Translations under genes and position numbers: made by a program | Notes under the pieces: generated by a model | Told to the model about the DNA's origin: nothing | The model's database searches: none | Seen by the model: only the letters and a program-made list of their open reading frames with translations | From: Conyzicola nivalis | GTDB taxonomy: Bacteria; Actinomycetota; Actinomycetes; Actinomycetales; Microbacteriaceae | Length of the DNA stretch: 64,000 bases | Reading direction: 5' to 3' | Assembly: GCF_014639655.1 (NCBI RefSeq) | Contig: NZ_BMGB01000002.1 | Location: 372,001-436,000 of the forward strand | Shown: piece after piece, positions 1-7,882 of the stretch | How the letters are laid out: every line of letters starts with the position of its first letter | Position numbering within the stretch: the stretch's first letter is position 1

Positions 1-554
1 TCACGATCGACAGCTACACGACCGGACGGCTGTTGACCGCCACGGGCACCCGTTCGAACAACGGCACCAAGGGCACCGCGAACCTGGTGGCCGACGTGTT
101 CGGCGACTGGCGCGAGGAGCTCTTGGTTCGCACCGCGGACTCCAGCGCCATCCGGATCTTCCTGTCGACGGATGTCACGGACCGGAAGCTCTACACGCTG
201 ATGCACGACAAGCAGTACCGTGCCGAGGTGGCGCGTCAGAACACCGCGTACAACCAGCCGTCGTATCCCGGGTTCTACCTGGCCAGTGATACCGATTTCA
301 GCACGGTACCGCTGCTGACCGCGGCGGTGACGCCGGCCGCCGTGTCCTTCACAGACACCCGTAACAAGGATTCGTACACAGTCCCGTCGACGCCGGGTGT
401 GCAGTACGTGGTGAACGGCAAGGTTGTTAAGGCGGGGATGTACCGCGTCTCCCGCTCGACGACGGTGACCGTGACGGCCGTTCCGCAGGAGTGGTACTTC
501 ATCGCCCCGGGCGCGACCTCGACCTGGGAGCACAAGTTCAACACGCGTAAGTAA
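1..554 (+). CDS. Rhamnogalacturonan lyase, PL11-like, C-terminal part (5' end outside window)
   Basis: Open from the left edge (frame of position 3) to the TAA at 552-554. The visible part resembles the C-terminal blade region of family PL11 rhamnogalacturonan lyases (YesW/YesX type), which cleave the backbone of pectic rhamnogalacturonan I outside the cell. Diagnostic stretches are ADVFGDWREELL, YTLMHDKQYR and AYNQPSYPGFYL, all close to the family pattern. About 70 further residues follow the catalytic fold, with short beta-rich segments that could be a small accessory domain. A TTG at 33 is in frame but the homology runs through it, so it is not the start. The gene is incomplete, so signal peptide and upstream domains cannot be judged. 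Confidence 0.85.
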   Translation, partial: TIDSYTTGRLLTATGTRSNNGTKGTANLVADVFGDWREELLVRTADSSAIRIFLSTDVTDRKLYTLMHDKQYRAEVARQNTAYNQPSYPGFYLASDTDFSTVPLLTAAVTPAAVSFTDTRNKDSYTVPSTPGVQYVVNGKVVKAGMYRVSRSTTVTVTAVPQEWYFIAPGATSTWEHKFNTRK

Positions 555-594
555 GTTCGACGGCTCCCCGGGTCGCGCTAAACTCGGGGAGCCA

Positions 595-669
595 GCCTCT
601 GTAGCTCAATGGAAGAGCAATTCCGTCCTAAGGAACAGGTTGGGGGTTCGAGTCCCTCCAGGGGCACCA
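595..669 (+). tRNA. tRNA-Arg (anticodon CCT)
   Basis: A cloverleaf can be drawn. The acceptor stem GCCTCTG pairs with CAGGGGC including one G-T pair. The D arm is GCTC/GAGC, the anticodon loop GTCCTAA has CCT at positions 34-36, and the T arm is GGGGG-TTCGAGT-CCCTC. A CCA end is encoded. The outermost pair of the anticodon stem is A-C and position 32 is G, both slightly unusual. It reads AGG codons. Confidence 0.88.
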
Positions 670-689
670 CCGTAAATACCGCGGGTTCG

Positions 690-980
690 TCACGGCGATG
701 CCGACCGGAGTTCGCGTCTGACCCCGGCGACGACCACCATACCCACCGTTGTCGCAATGCCGGTGACGACCAGCGCGTCGATCCAAGCGTTTAGCGCAGC
801 GGCCTCGTCGACGTCGTATGTCGTGTAGTCGGTCACCTGTGCGAGCACGATCCACAGCATGATCGCCAGAGTCCACGCGAATCCCGCGAGAATCGCGAGG
901 ACGGTGAAATAGGGGTTACGCCGGGCCCGGGGCGCCAGGGCTGCCGAGTCGTCAGCCGGGTCGCCTGCGGTGTCAGCCAC
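690..980 (-). CDS. Small two-helix membrane protein, unknown function
   Basis: 96 residues with a GTG start at 980. There is a polar N-terminus of about 20 residues, a hydrophobic helix near residues 25-47, a short acidic loop (YDVDEAAAL) and a second helix near 68-88, ending in a basic tail. No enzyme motif is visible. It lies alone between tRNA-Arg and the convergent end of the TetR gene. The amphipathic periodicity and codon use argue that it is real, but I do not recognise the family. Confidence 0.6.
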   Translation of the reverse strand: MADTAGDPADDSAALAPRARRNPYFTVLAILAGFAWTLAIMLWIVLAQVTDYTTYDVDEAAALNAWIDALVVTGIATTVGMVVVAGVRRELRSASP

Positions 981-1034
981 GCGTGAATTATGGCAGGCCG
1001 GCTGCGGGGCGAGCCACCCCGACGAGGCGGATGC

Positions 1035-1631
1035 CTAGGTGGTTGCCGGCGCGAGCAGCGGAGAAATCATCTCGTCGAGCGCGAGCTTCGTCTGATCGAC
1101 ACTGAGCGCCCGTTCGATACGCAGGATGAACCACGTCCGGGCGTCGCACACCGCCACGATCTGAGCGAGACGGCGATCTCTCGACTGCTCGTCTGTCGCG
1201 GGATCCAGGTGCGGCGCGAACGTTTCCTGGCACCAGTTGACGTGAAACGCCCGCCCGCGCGCCGCGATCGCGGGCAAGCCGTCTACGAGGTGCGCTTCGG
1301 CATACGTCTTGAGGATCAGTTCGCCGTACTTCTCATAGTGATCTGCCAGTGCCGTGATTGTCTCGGCGGGGAGAGATCGTGCGACCGCCGCGCGAGCGTT
1401 CGCAATCTTGCCGAGCTCACGCGTCACCACCGATACAAGCAGTTCCGGCTTGCTCCCGAATCGTCGCAAGACCGTTTGCACGGTGACGCCGGCGTCGAGC
1501 GCAATGTCTTCAAGGCGAATGCGCTCGTAGGGGAGATCGCCAAACCGCTGAAGCATCGCGTCGGCGATGCTGTCGGCAGTTCGAGCCGCCGATTCTGCGC
1601 GAGACGTCATCTTGTAGGGCCGCGTATTCAT
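1035..1631 (-). CDS. TetR/AcrR-family transcriptional regulator
   Basis: 198 residues. The N-terminal helix-turn-helix covers roughly residues 15-65 (recognition region around IALDAGVTVQTVLRRFGSK), followed by a helical ligand-binding domain of normal length. The ATG lies 45 bp from the probable start of the divergently transcribed alpha/beta hydrolase at 1677, so the two probably share a promoter region and this protein likely represses both. The ligand cannot be told from sequence. Confidence 0.85.
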   Translation of the reverse strand: MNTRPYKMTSRAESAARTADSIADAMLQRFGDLPYERIRLEDIALDAGVTVQTVLRRFGSKPELLVSVVTRELGKIANARAAVARSLPAETITALADHYEKYGELILKTYAEAHLVDGLPAIAARGRAFHVNWCQETFAPHLDPATDEQSRDRRLAQIVAVCDARTWFILRIERALSVDQTKLALDEMISPLLAPATT

Positions 1632-1676
1632 GTGATACAGATTAACACGAAATGTCTACTGTGAATGGAGACCCCG

Positions 1677-2513
1677 ATGAATCTGCCCGTACCCACCGAA
1701 CGCGAGCAAAGCGTTAGCACCCGCCTCGGCGCGCTCCGAGTTCGCATTATCGGGAGCGGGACCACAGCCGTCTTCTGGCCGTCGATGTTCGTCGACAGCA
1801 GCACGTGGGACACGCTTCTGCCGCACCTCGACGGCGAGCGTCGATTCGTTCTGGTGGATGGACCGGGACTCGGGCTGAGTGACCCGCTCCTCAGGCGCAG
1901 CAACATCGACGAGGCTGCGGACGCGGCCGCTGATCTTCTCGCCGGACTCAACATCACCGACCCCGTCGATTGGGTGGGGAATGCCTTCGGAGGACATGTG
2001 GGCTACAAGCTCGCGGCGCGGCCGGGTCTCCTGCGGTCGCTGGTTGCGATCAGCTCGCCGGTCGAGCCAATCTCGGCGCAGATCCGCGCGCAGATCAACG
2101 TTCTGCTGCCGTTGCTCCGTGTGGCTGGCCCCGTTGGACCGGTTCGATCCGCGGTGATCAGCGCGATGCTCACAGACGCAGCTGCGAGGGATGAACGCAT
2201 TCGTCGTGTTGTCGTCGAAAGCCTCGGTCGGCCGAGCCGTCGCAGCTTGACCAACGCTCTCCGTTCCTTCATTCTCGACCGACTCGACGTGACGAACGAA
2301 CTCTCTGCCATCGGCGTGCCCTGCCTATACATCGCGTCCGATGACCGGGGCGACTGGAGCCCGGAGGAAGCGATCCGCGCCGCCTCACGAACGCCGGTCG
2401 CCGAAGCGGTTACCGTTCCTCAAGCCCGCACGCTCATTCCGCTGGAACAGCCAGCTCTCGTCGCCGCGCATGTGAACCAGTTTTGGACGAGATCCAACTA
2501 CGCTGGCTCTTGA
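1677..2513 (+). CDS. Alpha/beta hydrolase fold protein lacking the serine nucleophile
   Basis: 278 residues from the ATG at 1677, preferred over the in-frame ATG at 1665 because GGAG at 1667-1670 sits 6 nt before it. The fold is that of an esterase or C-C hydrolase with an oxyanion-side GPGLGLS motif. The nucleophile elbow reads G-N-A-F-G-G-H instead of G-N-S-x-G-G. The GCC codon at 1983-1985 puts alanine where the catalytic serine belongs (residue 107 if counted from 1665). The expected late Asp and His are also not obvious: the C-terminus has EQPALVAAH but no clear GHxP. It may be catalytically dead or have a binding role. Divergent from the TetR gene and coupled to plsC by a TGATG overlap. 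Confidence 0.8.
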   Translation: MNLPVPTEREQSVSTRLGALRVRIIGSGTTAVFWPSMFVDSSTWDTLLPHLDGERRFVLVDGPGLGLSDPLLRRSNIDEAADAAADLLAGLNITDPVDWVGNAFGGHVGYKLAARPGLLRSLVAISSPVEPISAQIRAQINVLLPLLRVAGPVGPVRSAVISAMLTDAAARDERIRRVVVESLGRPSRRSLTNALRSFILDRLDVTNELSAIGVPCLYIASDDRGDWSPEEAIRAASRTPVAEAVTVPQARTLIPLEQPALVAAHVNQFWTRSNYAGS

Positions 2514-3193
2514 TGTTCTACTGGTTCATGAAGACGATCGTGGCGGGGCCGCTTCTGCGCACGCTCTTCCGCCCGCGGCTCGATGGACTCGAGAACATTC
2601 CCAAAGACGGCCCGGTGATTCTCGCCAGCAACCACCTCTCGTTCATCGACTCGGTGATCCTGCCGCTGGTGATCAAGCGCCGCATCTACTTCCTCGCCGC
2701 GAGCACCTACTTCGAGGGCAAGGGCCTCGGCAAGTGGGCGGTCGCGCGATTCCTCAAGGCGACGGGCATGATCCCGATCGACCGCTCCGGCGGCAAGGCA
2801 TCGGAGGCATCGCTGCGGGCCGGAATGAGCGTTCTCACCAAGGGGCACGTGCTGGGCATCTACCCCGAGGGCGGACGCAGCCGCGACGGCAAAGCGCACC
2901 GCGGTCGCACCGGAGTCGCGCGCATGGCGCTCGAGTCGGGCGCGCCCGTCGTTCCGGTCGCGATGATCGACACCGAGAAGGTGATGTCTGCGGGCGGGAG
3001 CCGCGTGAAGATCCAGCGCATCGGCATCTCGTTCGGCCCGGCGCTCGACTTCAGCGAGTTCGCCGACCGCAAGCAGGACCACGCGATCCTGCGCGTGATG
3101 ACCGACCGCATCATGGACTCCATCGTCGCGATGAGCGGCCAGGAATACGTCGACGAGTACGGCAAGTCGACGCCGAAGAAGGAGCTCGGCTAG
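2513..3193 (+). CDS. 1-acyl-sn-glycerol-3-phosphate acyltransferase (PlsC family)
   Basis: 226 residues from the ATG at 2513, which overlaps the hydrolase stop as TGATG. A TTG 30 nt upstream is also open, but MFYWFMK is the usual beginning of these proteins. The acyltransferase block I NHLSFID (H41, D46) and the block III-like YPEGGRSRDG are both present, followed by a PVVPV segment. The enzyme transfers an acyl chain to lysophosphatidate at the membrane in phospholipid synthesis. The first 20 residues are hydrophobic. Coupling to a dead hydrolase is curious but may only reflect shared transcription. Its stop overlaps the convergent VOC gene by 4 nt. Confidence 0.9.
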   Translation: MFYWFMKTIVAGPLLRTLFRPRLDGLENIPKDGPVILASNHLSFIDSVILPLVIKRRIYFLAASTYFEGKGLGKWAVARFLKATGMIPIDRSGGKASEASLRAGMSVLTKGHVLGIYPEGGRSRDGKAHRGRTGVARMALESGAPVVPVAMIDTEKVMSAGGSRVKIQRIGISFGPALDFSEFADRKQDHAILRVMTDRIMDSIVAMSGQEYVDEYGKSTPKKELG

Positions 3194-3618
3194 CCCACCG
3201 CGAGCGATCCATCGTCGTTGAACGGGAACGCACCCCACGCGACCTCCCAAAGGTAGCCGTCGGGGTCGGCGAAGTAGCCGGAATAGCCGCCCCAGTCCGT
3301 GTCATCCGCGGCTTTGACGATTACAGCGCCCGCCGAGGCCGCCGCAGCGAGAACCGCGTCGACCTCCTCGCGGGTGCGGACGTTGTGGGCGAGGGTGATG
3401 CCGGAGAACTTCGCACGAGGTCCGGCATATTCGGGGCCGATGTCGGCGGCGAGCTCGGCGTACGGGAAAAGTGCGAGTGTTGTGCCCTGGGTCTGGAAGA
3501 ACACGATCCCGTCGGACGGAGTGCGTGTCGTGGGGAGGCCGAGGCCGTCCGCGTAGAAGCGGTGAGAGCGCGCGAGGTCGGTGACGCCGAGGGTGATGAT
3601 CGAGATGCGGGGTTCCAT
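3190..3618 (-). CDS. VOC (glyoxalase/bleomycin-resistance) family protein
   Basis: 142 residues in two beta-alpha-beta-beta-beta modules: RISIITLGVTDLARSHRFYADGLG at the start and GYSGYFADPDGYLWEVAW near the end. The terminal Glu of LWEVAW is the usual metal ligand; an N-terminal His ligand is not evident. Such proteins bind small ligands or act as isomerases, lyases or dioxygenases, and the substrate cannot be assigned. Convergent with plsC; the two stop codons overlap. Confidence 0.8.
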   Translation of the reverse strand: MEPRISIITLGVTDLARSHRFYADGLGLPTTRTPSDGIVFFQTQGTTLALFPYAELAADIGPEYAGPRAKFSGITLAHNVRTREEVDAVLAAAASAGAVIVKAADDTDWGGYSGYFADPDGYLWEVAWGAFPFNDDGSLAVG

Positions 3619-3781
3619 GAGCCCGGTCTACCGCGCTTCGTTGATACGTGCCACCCGTGTCATCCGGAAGCCCCTCTCCAAAACGACACTCGTCGCGCAT
3701 AATTGAAGAGGCGGGATCGACTGCTCCCTGCCTACCGCACACCGCGGCAGACCTCTCGATCCGCCAGGAAAGAAGGACTCC

Positions 3782-4828
3782 ATGAAAGCACTGCGCTACG
3801 TCGAAGTAGGCCAGCCTCCCGTCGTCGTCGACATTCCCATCCCGAAGCCCGGCCCCGGCCAGGTGCTGCTGAAGGTCACCGCGGGCGGCGTCTGCCACAG
3901 CGACGACTACGTGATGAGCCTCCCCGAGGAGGACTACCTCGCGCAGGCGTACCCCCTGCCGCTCACCCTCGGCCACGAGGGTGCCGGCATCGTGCACGAG
4001 CTCGGCGAGGGCGTCGACTCGACGCTCAAGGTCGGTGACGCGGTCGCGGTCTACGGGCCGTGGGGCTGCGGGCGCTGCCACAACTGCTCGATGGGCATGG
4101 AGAACTACTGCACGAACGCAGCCGCCGAGGGCATCCGCCCTCCCGGACTCGGCAGCCAGGGCTCGATGGCCGAGTACATGATCGTCGACGACGCACGCCA
4201 CCTCGTGCCGCTCGGCGACCTCGACCCCGTGCAGAACGTGTCGCTCACCGACGCAGGCCTCACGCCGTACCACGCGATCAAGCGGTCTCTTCCGAAGCTG
4301 GGTGCCGGCACCTTCGCCGTCGTCATCGGAACCGGCGGGCTTGGCCACGTCGGCATCCAGATCCTCAAGGCGGTCTCGGGCGCGACGGTCATCGCGCTCG
4401 ACGTCAGCGACGAGAAGCTCAAGCTCGCCACCGAGGTCGGCGCCGACCACGTGCTCATCAGCGACGCGTCGGCGGCCGACAAGATCCGCGAACTCACCGG
4501 CGGACTCGGCGCCAACGCCGTCTTCGATTTCGTGGGCGCGAACCCGACGATGGCCCTCGCGCAGAGCGTGGCCGCCTTCGATTCGGATGTCACGATCGTC
4601 GGCATCGGCGGAGGTGCGATGACCCTCAGCTTCGGCAACATCGCCTACGACGCCGCCGTGCGCATGCCCTACTGGGGCTCCCGCAGCGAGCTGATCGAGG
4701 TGCTCGACCTGGCCCGGGCCGGAAAGCTGCACGTCGCGGTCGAGACGTACAGCCTCGACGACGGCCCCAAGGCCTACGAGGACCTCGCCGCGAACAGCAT
4801 CCGCGGCCGCGCGGTCATCGTTCCGTAA
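3782..4828 (+). CDS. Zinc-dependent NAD(P) alcohol dehydrogenase (MDR family)
   Basis: 348 residues, the normal length. Catalytic zinc ligands are C38 (GVCHSD) and H65/E66 (LGHEGAG). The structural zinc site has C96, C99, C102 and C110. The Rossmann motif GTGGLGHVG is followed by ALDVSDEK, whose Asp favours NAD(H). It resembles the secondary-alcohol dehydrogenases of the Rhodococcus ADH-A type, which oxidise secondary alcohols or reduce ketones. AGAAGGA stands shortly before the ATG. It is monocistronic, with an upstream gap of 163 bp for its promoter, and is followed by a palindromic repeat. Confidence 0.9.
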   Translation: MKALRYVEVGQPPVVVDIPIPKPGPGQVLLKVTAGGVCHSDDYVMSLPEEDYLAQAYPLPLTLGHEGAGIVHELGEGVDSTLKVGDAVAVYGPWGCGRCHNCSMGMENYCTNAAAEGIRPPGLGSQGSMAEYMIVDDARHLVPLGDLDPVQNVSLTDAGLTPYHAIKRSLPKLGAGTFAVVIGTGGLGHVGIQILKAVSGATVIALDVSDEKLKLATEVGADHVLISDASAADKIRELTGGLGANAVFDFVGANPTMALAQSVAAFDSDVTIVGIGGGAMTLSFGNIAYDAAVRMPYWGSRSELIEVLDLARAGKLHVAVETYSLDDGPKAYEDLAANSIRGRAVIVP

Positions 4829-4842
4829 CGCCGACGTGCATG

Positions 4843-4902
4843 CAGTTTTGGTCGCCAAACGCGGTATTTCCGCGGAGATAGCGCAGTTGGCGACCAAAAC
4901 TG
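4843..4902. repeat. Palindromic intergenic repeat, family A copy 1
   Basis: Arms at 4843-4858 (CAGTTTTGGTCGCCAA) and 4887-4902 (TTGGCGACCAAAACTG) are perfect 16-bp inverted repeats. The 28-nt spacer holds a further small hairpin (GCGGTATTTCCGC). A diverged copy lies at 6546-6600. Position between genes and recurrence suggest a REP-like element; it could also end transcription of the dehydrogenase gene. Confidence 0.75.
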
Positions 4903-4953
4903 GCCGCGCGCCAGCGTCTTCCGTTGCCGGGACGCGCTCGCTACCCTCGGGGC

Positions 4954-5226
4954 ATGTGCCGGAACATTCATCCCCTCAACAACTTCGAGCCCGCCGCCAC
5001 TGACGACGAGGTGCACGCCGCCGCACTGCAGTTCGTGCGCAAGATCAGCGGATCGACGAAGCCGTCGAAGGCCAACGAAGAGGTCTTCAACCGCGCCGTC
5101 GCCGAGATCGCCCACATCTCCCACCATCTGCTCGAGGACTGGGTGACGAACGCCCCGCCGAAGAACCGCGAGGTGGAGGCCGCCAAGGCTAAGGAGCGGT
5201 CGGCGAAGCGGTTCGCTGTCGCGTAG
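4954..5226 (+). CDS. DUF2277 family protein
   Basis: 90 residues from the ATG at 4954. The family characteristically begins MCRNI and continues NNFEPAATDDEVHAAALQ, then a conserved helical region with PSKAN and a DWVTNAPPKNR segment; all are seen here. Function is unknown. A longer reading frame upstream (from 4924) is not used because the family starts at MCRN. Lies alone between a palindromic repeat and glutaminase. Confidence 0.88.
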   Translation: MCRNIHPLNNFEPAATDDEVHAAALQFVRKISGSTKPSKANEEVFNRAVAEIAHISHHLLEDWVTNAPPKNREVEAAKAKERSAKRFAVA

Positions 5227-5286
5227 CTCTGCCCCGATGGGTAGCCGCGCAGGCACCCGCCCAGCCGCGCCTGCTTGACTGGCGAC

Positions 5287-6219
5287 ATGCCTAAAGCCGA
5301 CGACGCCCTGCGCGACTACGACCTCGACGCTCTCGACCGTGAGTTGCGCACGACCGACGGCGGTGACGTCGACGACAGCATCCCGCAGTTGGCGGCAGCG
5401 GACCCGTCGTTGTTCGGCATCGCGACGGTGGGTGCCGACGGTGACATCCGGGCCGCCGGTGATTCGCGCGTCGCGTTCTCGTTGCAGTCGGCGGCGAAGC
5501 CGTTCGTCTACGCGCTCGCCCTGATGGACCGCGGCGAAGACTTCATCCTCGAGGCCGTCGGCACCGAACCGACCGGCCAGGCCTTCGACGCGATCGTGTT
5601 CGAGGCGGAGACCGGGCGTCCGCCGAACCCGATGGTCAACGCCGGCGCGTTGCTGACCGCGAGTCTCGTGAACGGCTCCAGCCCCGAAGACCGCACCGAA
5701 CGCATCCTCTCGGGACTATCGAAGATCGCCGGACGCGACCTCGAGATAGATCAGGATGTCGCGGGCTCCGAGCGACTGCTCGGCGACCGCAACCGCGCGC
5801 TCGGGTACCTCATGCGTTCCGCCGGCCACCTCGACGTCGAGGTGGACGACGCGATCGCGGTCTACGCGCGCGCCTGCTCCGTGCTCGTCGACGCGGAAAC
5901 CCTCGCGATCATGGGCGCCACCCTCGCATTCGGCGGGCGCAACCCGATCACCGGCGAGCAGGCGCTCAGCCGCGAGGTCGTCACAGAGACCTTGAGCGTG
6001 ATGGCCACCTGCGGGATGTACGACGGGTCGGGCCGCTGGCTACGCCGGGCCGGGTTGCCGGCGAAGTCGGGCGTCTCGGGCGGACTGGTCGCCACCGCGC
6101 CCGGTCGCCTGGGCGTCGGTGTCTACAGTCCGCCCCTCGACGAGGAGGGCAACAGCGTGCGCGGTGTTCTCGCGTGCGAGCGGCTCTCCGACGACCTCGG
6201 GTTGCACCTGTTCGGCTGA
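5287..6219 (+). CDS. glsA: Glutaminase A
   Basis: 310 residues from the ATG at 5287 (a TTG four codons upstream is also open). It hydrolyses glutamine to glutamate and ammonia. The serine-lactamase-like fold is marked by S-x-x-K within SLQSAAKPF, the NPMVNAGA segment, CGMYDGSG and the C-terminal KSGVSGG, all at expected order and spacing; length is typical. Arginine deiminase, another ammonia-releasing enzyme, is encoded about 400 bp downstream on the other strand, so the area has an amino-acid-deamination flavour. No N-terminal signal is present, so it is cytoplasmic. Confidence 0.93.
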   Translation: MPKADDALRDYDLDALDRELRTTDGGDVDDSIPQLAAADPSLFGIATVGADGDIRAAGDSRVAFSLQSAAKPFVYALALMDRGEDFILEAVGTEPTGQAFDAIVFEAETGRPPNPMVNAGALLTASLVNGSSPEDRTERILSGLSKIAGRDLEIDQDVAGSERLLGDRNRALGYLMRSAGHLDVEVDDAIAVYARACSVLVDAETLAIMGATLAFGGRNPITGEQALSREVVTETLSVMATCGMYDGSGRWLRRAGLPAKSGVSGGLVATAPGRLGVGVYSPPLDEEGNSVRGVLACERLSDDLGLHLFG

Positions 6220-6225
6220 GTAGGC

Positions 6226-6477
6226 CTACTGGCCGCGTCCGGTTTTGCTCTGCAGGCGGTCGATGTGTTCGGATGCCTCGGCCTTCGTGATGTCGGCGGG
6301 GATCTCTTCGCCGGCCTCCCGCGCGAGCGTGTCGAGGTAGCTGCGCTGCGATGCGGTCATCGGCTCGTCGCCGGTGACCCAGTCGGCCGGGTCCTTGACG
6401 GCGGAGTCGCCGGCTTCGGGGGAGTCGGCCTTGGCGCCGAGCATTTCTGGACGTTCTTCAATCGGTTCGTCGGTCAT
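6226..6477 (-). CDS. DUF3072 family protein
   Basis: 83 residues. The central KDPADWVTGDEPMTASQRSY and the following LDTLAREAGEEIPADITKAEAS are the hallmark of DUF3072, a small actinobacterial family of unknown function. The protein is acidic, soluble and probably helical at its C-terminus. It converges on glsA with only 6 bp between the stop codons. Confidence 0.88.
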   Translation of the reverse strand: MTDEPIEERPEMLGAKADSPEAGDSAVKDPADWVTGDEPMTASQRSYLDTLAREAGEEIPADITKAEASEHIDRLQSKTGRGQ

Positions 6478-6545
6478 ACGTTTACGCTAAGCCGACCAGA
6501 AATTCGCGGCGAGGCCTTGCGCGGTCTGCGCATGGGCGGCAGCGG

Positions 6546-6600
6546 TTCTGGTCGCTTGCTGCTGTACCGCTCGCCGGGATTGAGCAGTTAGCGACCAAAA
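6546..6600. repeat. Palindromic intergenic repeat, family A copy 2
   Basis: Arms 6546-6562 and 6584-6600 pair with three mismatches over 17. The right arm GCAGTTAGCGACCAAAA differs by a single base from 4883-4899 of copy 1. It lies in the 148-bp gap between the DUF3072 start and the end of arcA. Confidence 0.65.
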
Positions 6601-6625
6601 GATGCCCGACCAGCGCCGCCGCGCG

Positions 6626-7870
6626 CTAGTAATCCACCGCGTCGCGGATAATCGGGCAGGTCATGCAGTGGCCGCCGCCCCGCCCGCGGCCGAGCTCGGC
6701 GCCCACGATCGGGATGACCTCGACGCCGGCCTGCTCGAGCAGCCGGTTCGTCTCGGTGTTGCGGTCGTAGGTGTAGACCACCCCGGGACGCAGGGCGACG
6801 GCGTTGTTGCCCGAGTCCCACTGCTGGCGCTCCGAGGCATAGACGTCGCCGGCGGTCGCCACGACGTGCAACTTCGGCAATCCGAGCGCGCGGGCGACGA
6901 CGTCGACGAACGGGGTGGTCTTCTCGTCCGTGACATCCAGCCCCACCGCGTTGTCCGCGGGCCGCAGCGAGAACGTGTGCACCGCGTCCATGATCCGCGG
7001 GAACAACGTCACGATGTCCCGGTCGGCGAAGGTGAAGACCGTGTCGAGGTGCATCGCGGCCCGCAGCTTGGGCATGCCCGCGACGATCACCTGCGTGGCC
7101 GCCCCTGCCGTGAACAGCGCGGATGCAACCTGCGTGATCGCCTGCCGCGACGTGCGCTCGCTCATTCCCATGAGCACGACGCCGTTGCCGACCGGCATGA
7201 TGTCGCCGCCCTCGAAGGTCGACAGACCCCAATCCTGTTCGGGATCGCCCCACCAGATCTGCGACCCGATGAAATCCGGATGATACGTATAGATCGCTTT
7301 CATCAGCAGGGTCTCGTCGTGCCGGGCCGCCCAGAAGAGCGGGTTGAGCGTGACGCCGCCGTAGAGCCAGCAGGTCGTGTCGCGGGTGTACAGCGTGTTG
7401 GGCAGCGGGGGCATCAGGTATTCGCGCACGCCCGTCGACTCGCGGGCGAGCTCGACGTAGTCGCCGCGGAAGTCGTTCGGCAGGTCGGTGGTTGCCAGCC
7501 CGCCGATGAGGAACTCGGCCAGCTGGGTCGGCGGCAGCGAATCGAGGAACGCGCGGGTGTCCTCGACGAGCCCCAGCCCCACCTGGTTCGGCACGATCTT
7601 GCGGTCGAGCAGCCAGGTGCGCGCCTCGGGGATGGCCACCGTCGCGGCAAGCAATTCGTGCAGCTCCACCACCTCGACGTCGTGCGAGCGCAGGTTAGCC
7701 ACGAAGTCCCGGTGGTCGCGGATCGCATTGTCGACCCAGAGCACGTCGTCGAACAGCAGCGAGTCGGCGTTCGTGGGCGTCAGGCGGCGGTGCGCGAGGC
7801 CCGGCTCGCAGACGAGCACCTTGCGCAGCTGCCCCACTTCGGAGTGCACGCCGTAATCCGCTGAGGTCAT
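6626..7870 (-). CDS. arcA: Arginine deiminase
   Basis: 414 residues, standard length. It converts arginine to citrulline and ammonia, the first step of the arginine deiminase pathway that yields ATP without respiration. The N-terminal [18 protein letters not shown], the HLDTVF segment with the catalytic His, and the C-terminal GGHCMTCP with the nucleophilic Cys are all in place. AGGAG lies just before the ATG. The antiporter gene is 12 bp upstream on the same strand and surely co-transcribed. arcB (ornithine carbamoyltransferase) and arcC (carbamate kinase) are not in the window. Confidence 0.95.
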   Translation of the reverse strand: MTSADYGVHSEVGQLRKVLVCEPGLAHRRLTPTNADSLLFDDVLWVDNAIRDHRDFVANLRSHDVEVVELHELLAATVAIPEARTWLLDRKIVPNQVGLGLVEDTRAFLDSLPPTQLAEFLIGGLATTDLPNDFRGDYVELARESTGVREYLMPPLPNTLYTRDTTCWLYGGVTLNPLFWAARHDETLLMKAIYTYHPDFIGSQIWWGDPEQDWGLSTFEGGDIMPVGNGVVLMGMSERTSRQAITQVASALFTAGAATQVIVAGMPKLRAAMHLDTVFTFADRDIVTLFPRIMDAVHTFSLRPADNAVGLDVTDEKTTPFVDVVARALGLPKLHVVATAGDVYASERQQWDSGNNAVALRPGVVYTYDRNTETNRLLEQAGVEVIPIVGAELGRGRGGGHCMTCPIIRDAVDY

Positions 7871-7882
7871 GTTTTTCTCCTT

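Noticed and set aside
3302-4897. A 531-codon open frame opposite the alcohol dehydrogenase
   Set aside because: It is the antisense shadow of a clearly conserved gene and has the Arg/His/Val-rich make-up of such shadows.
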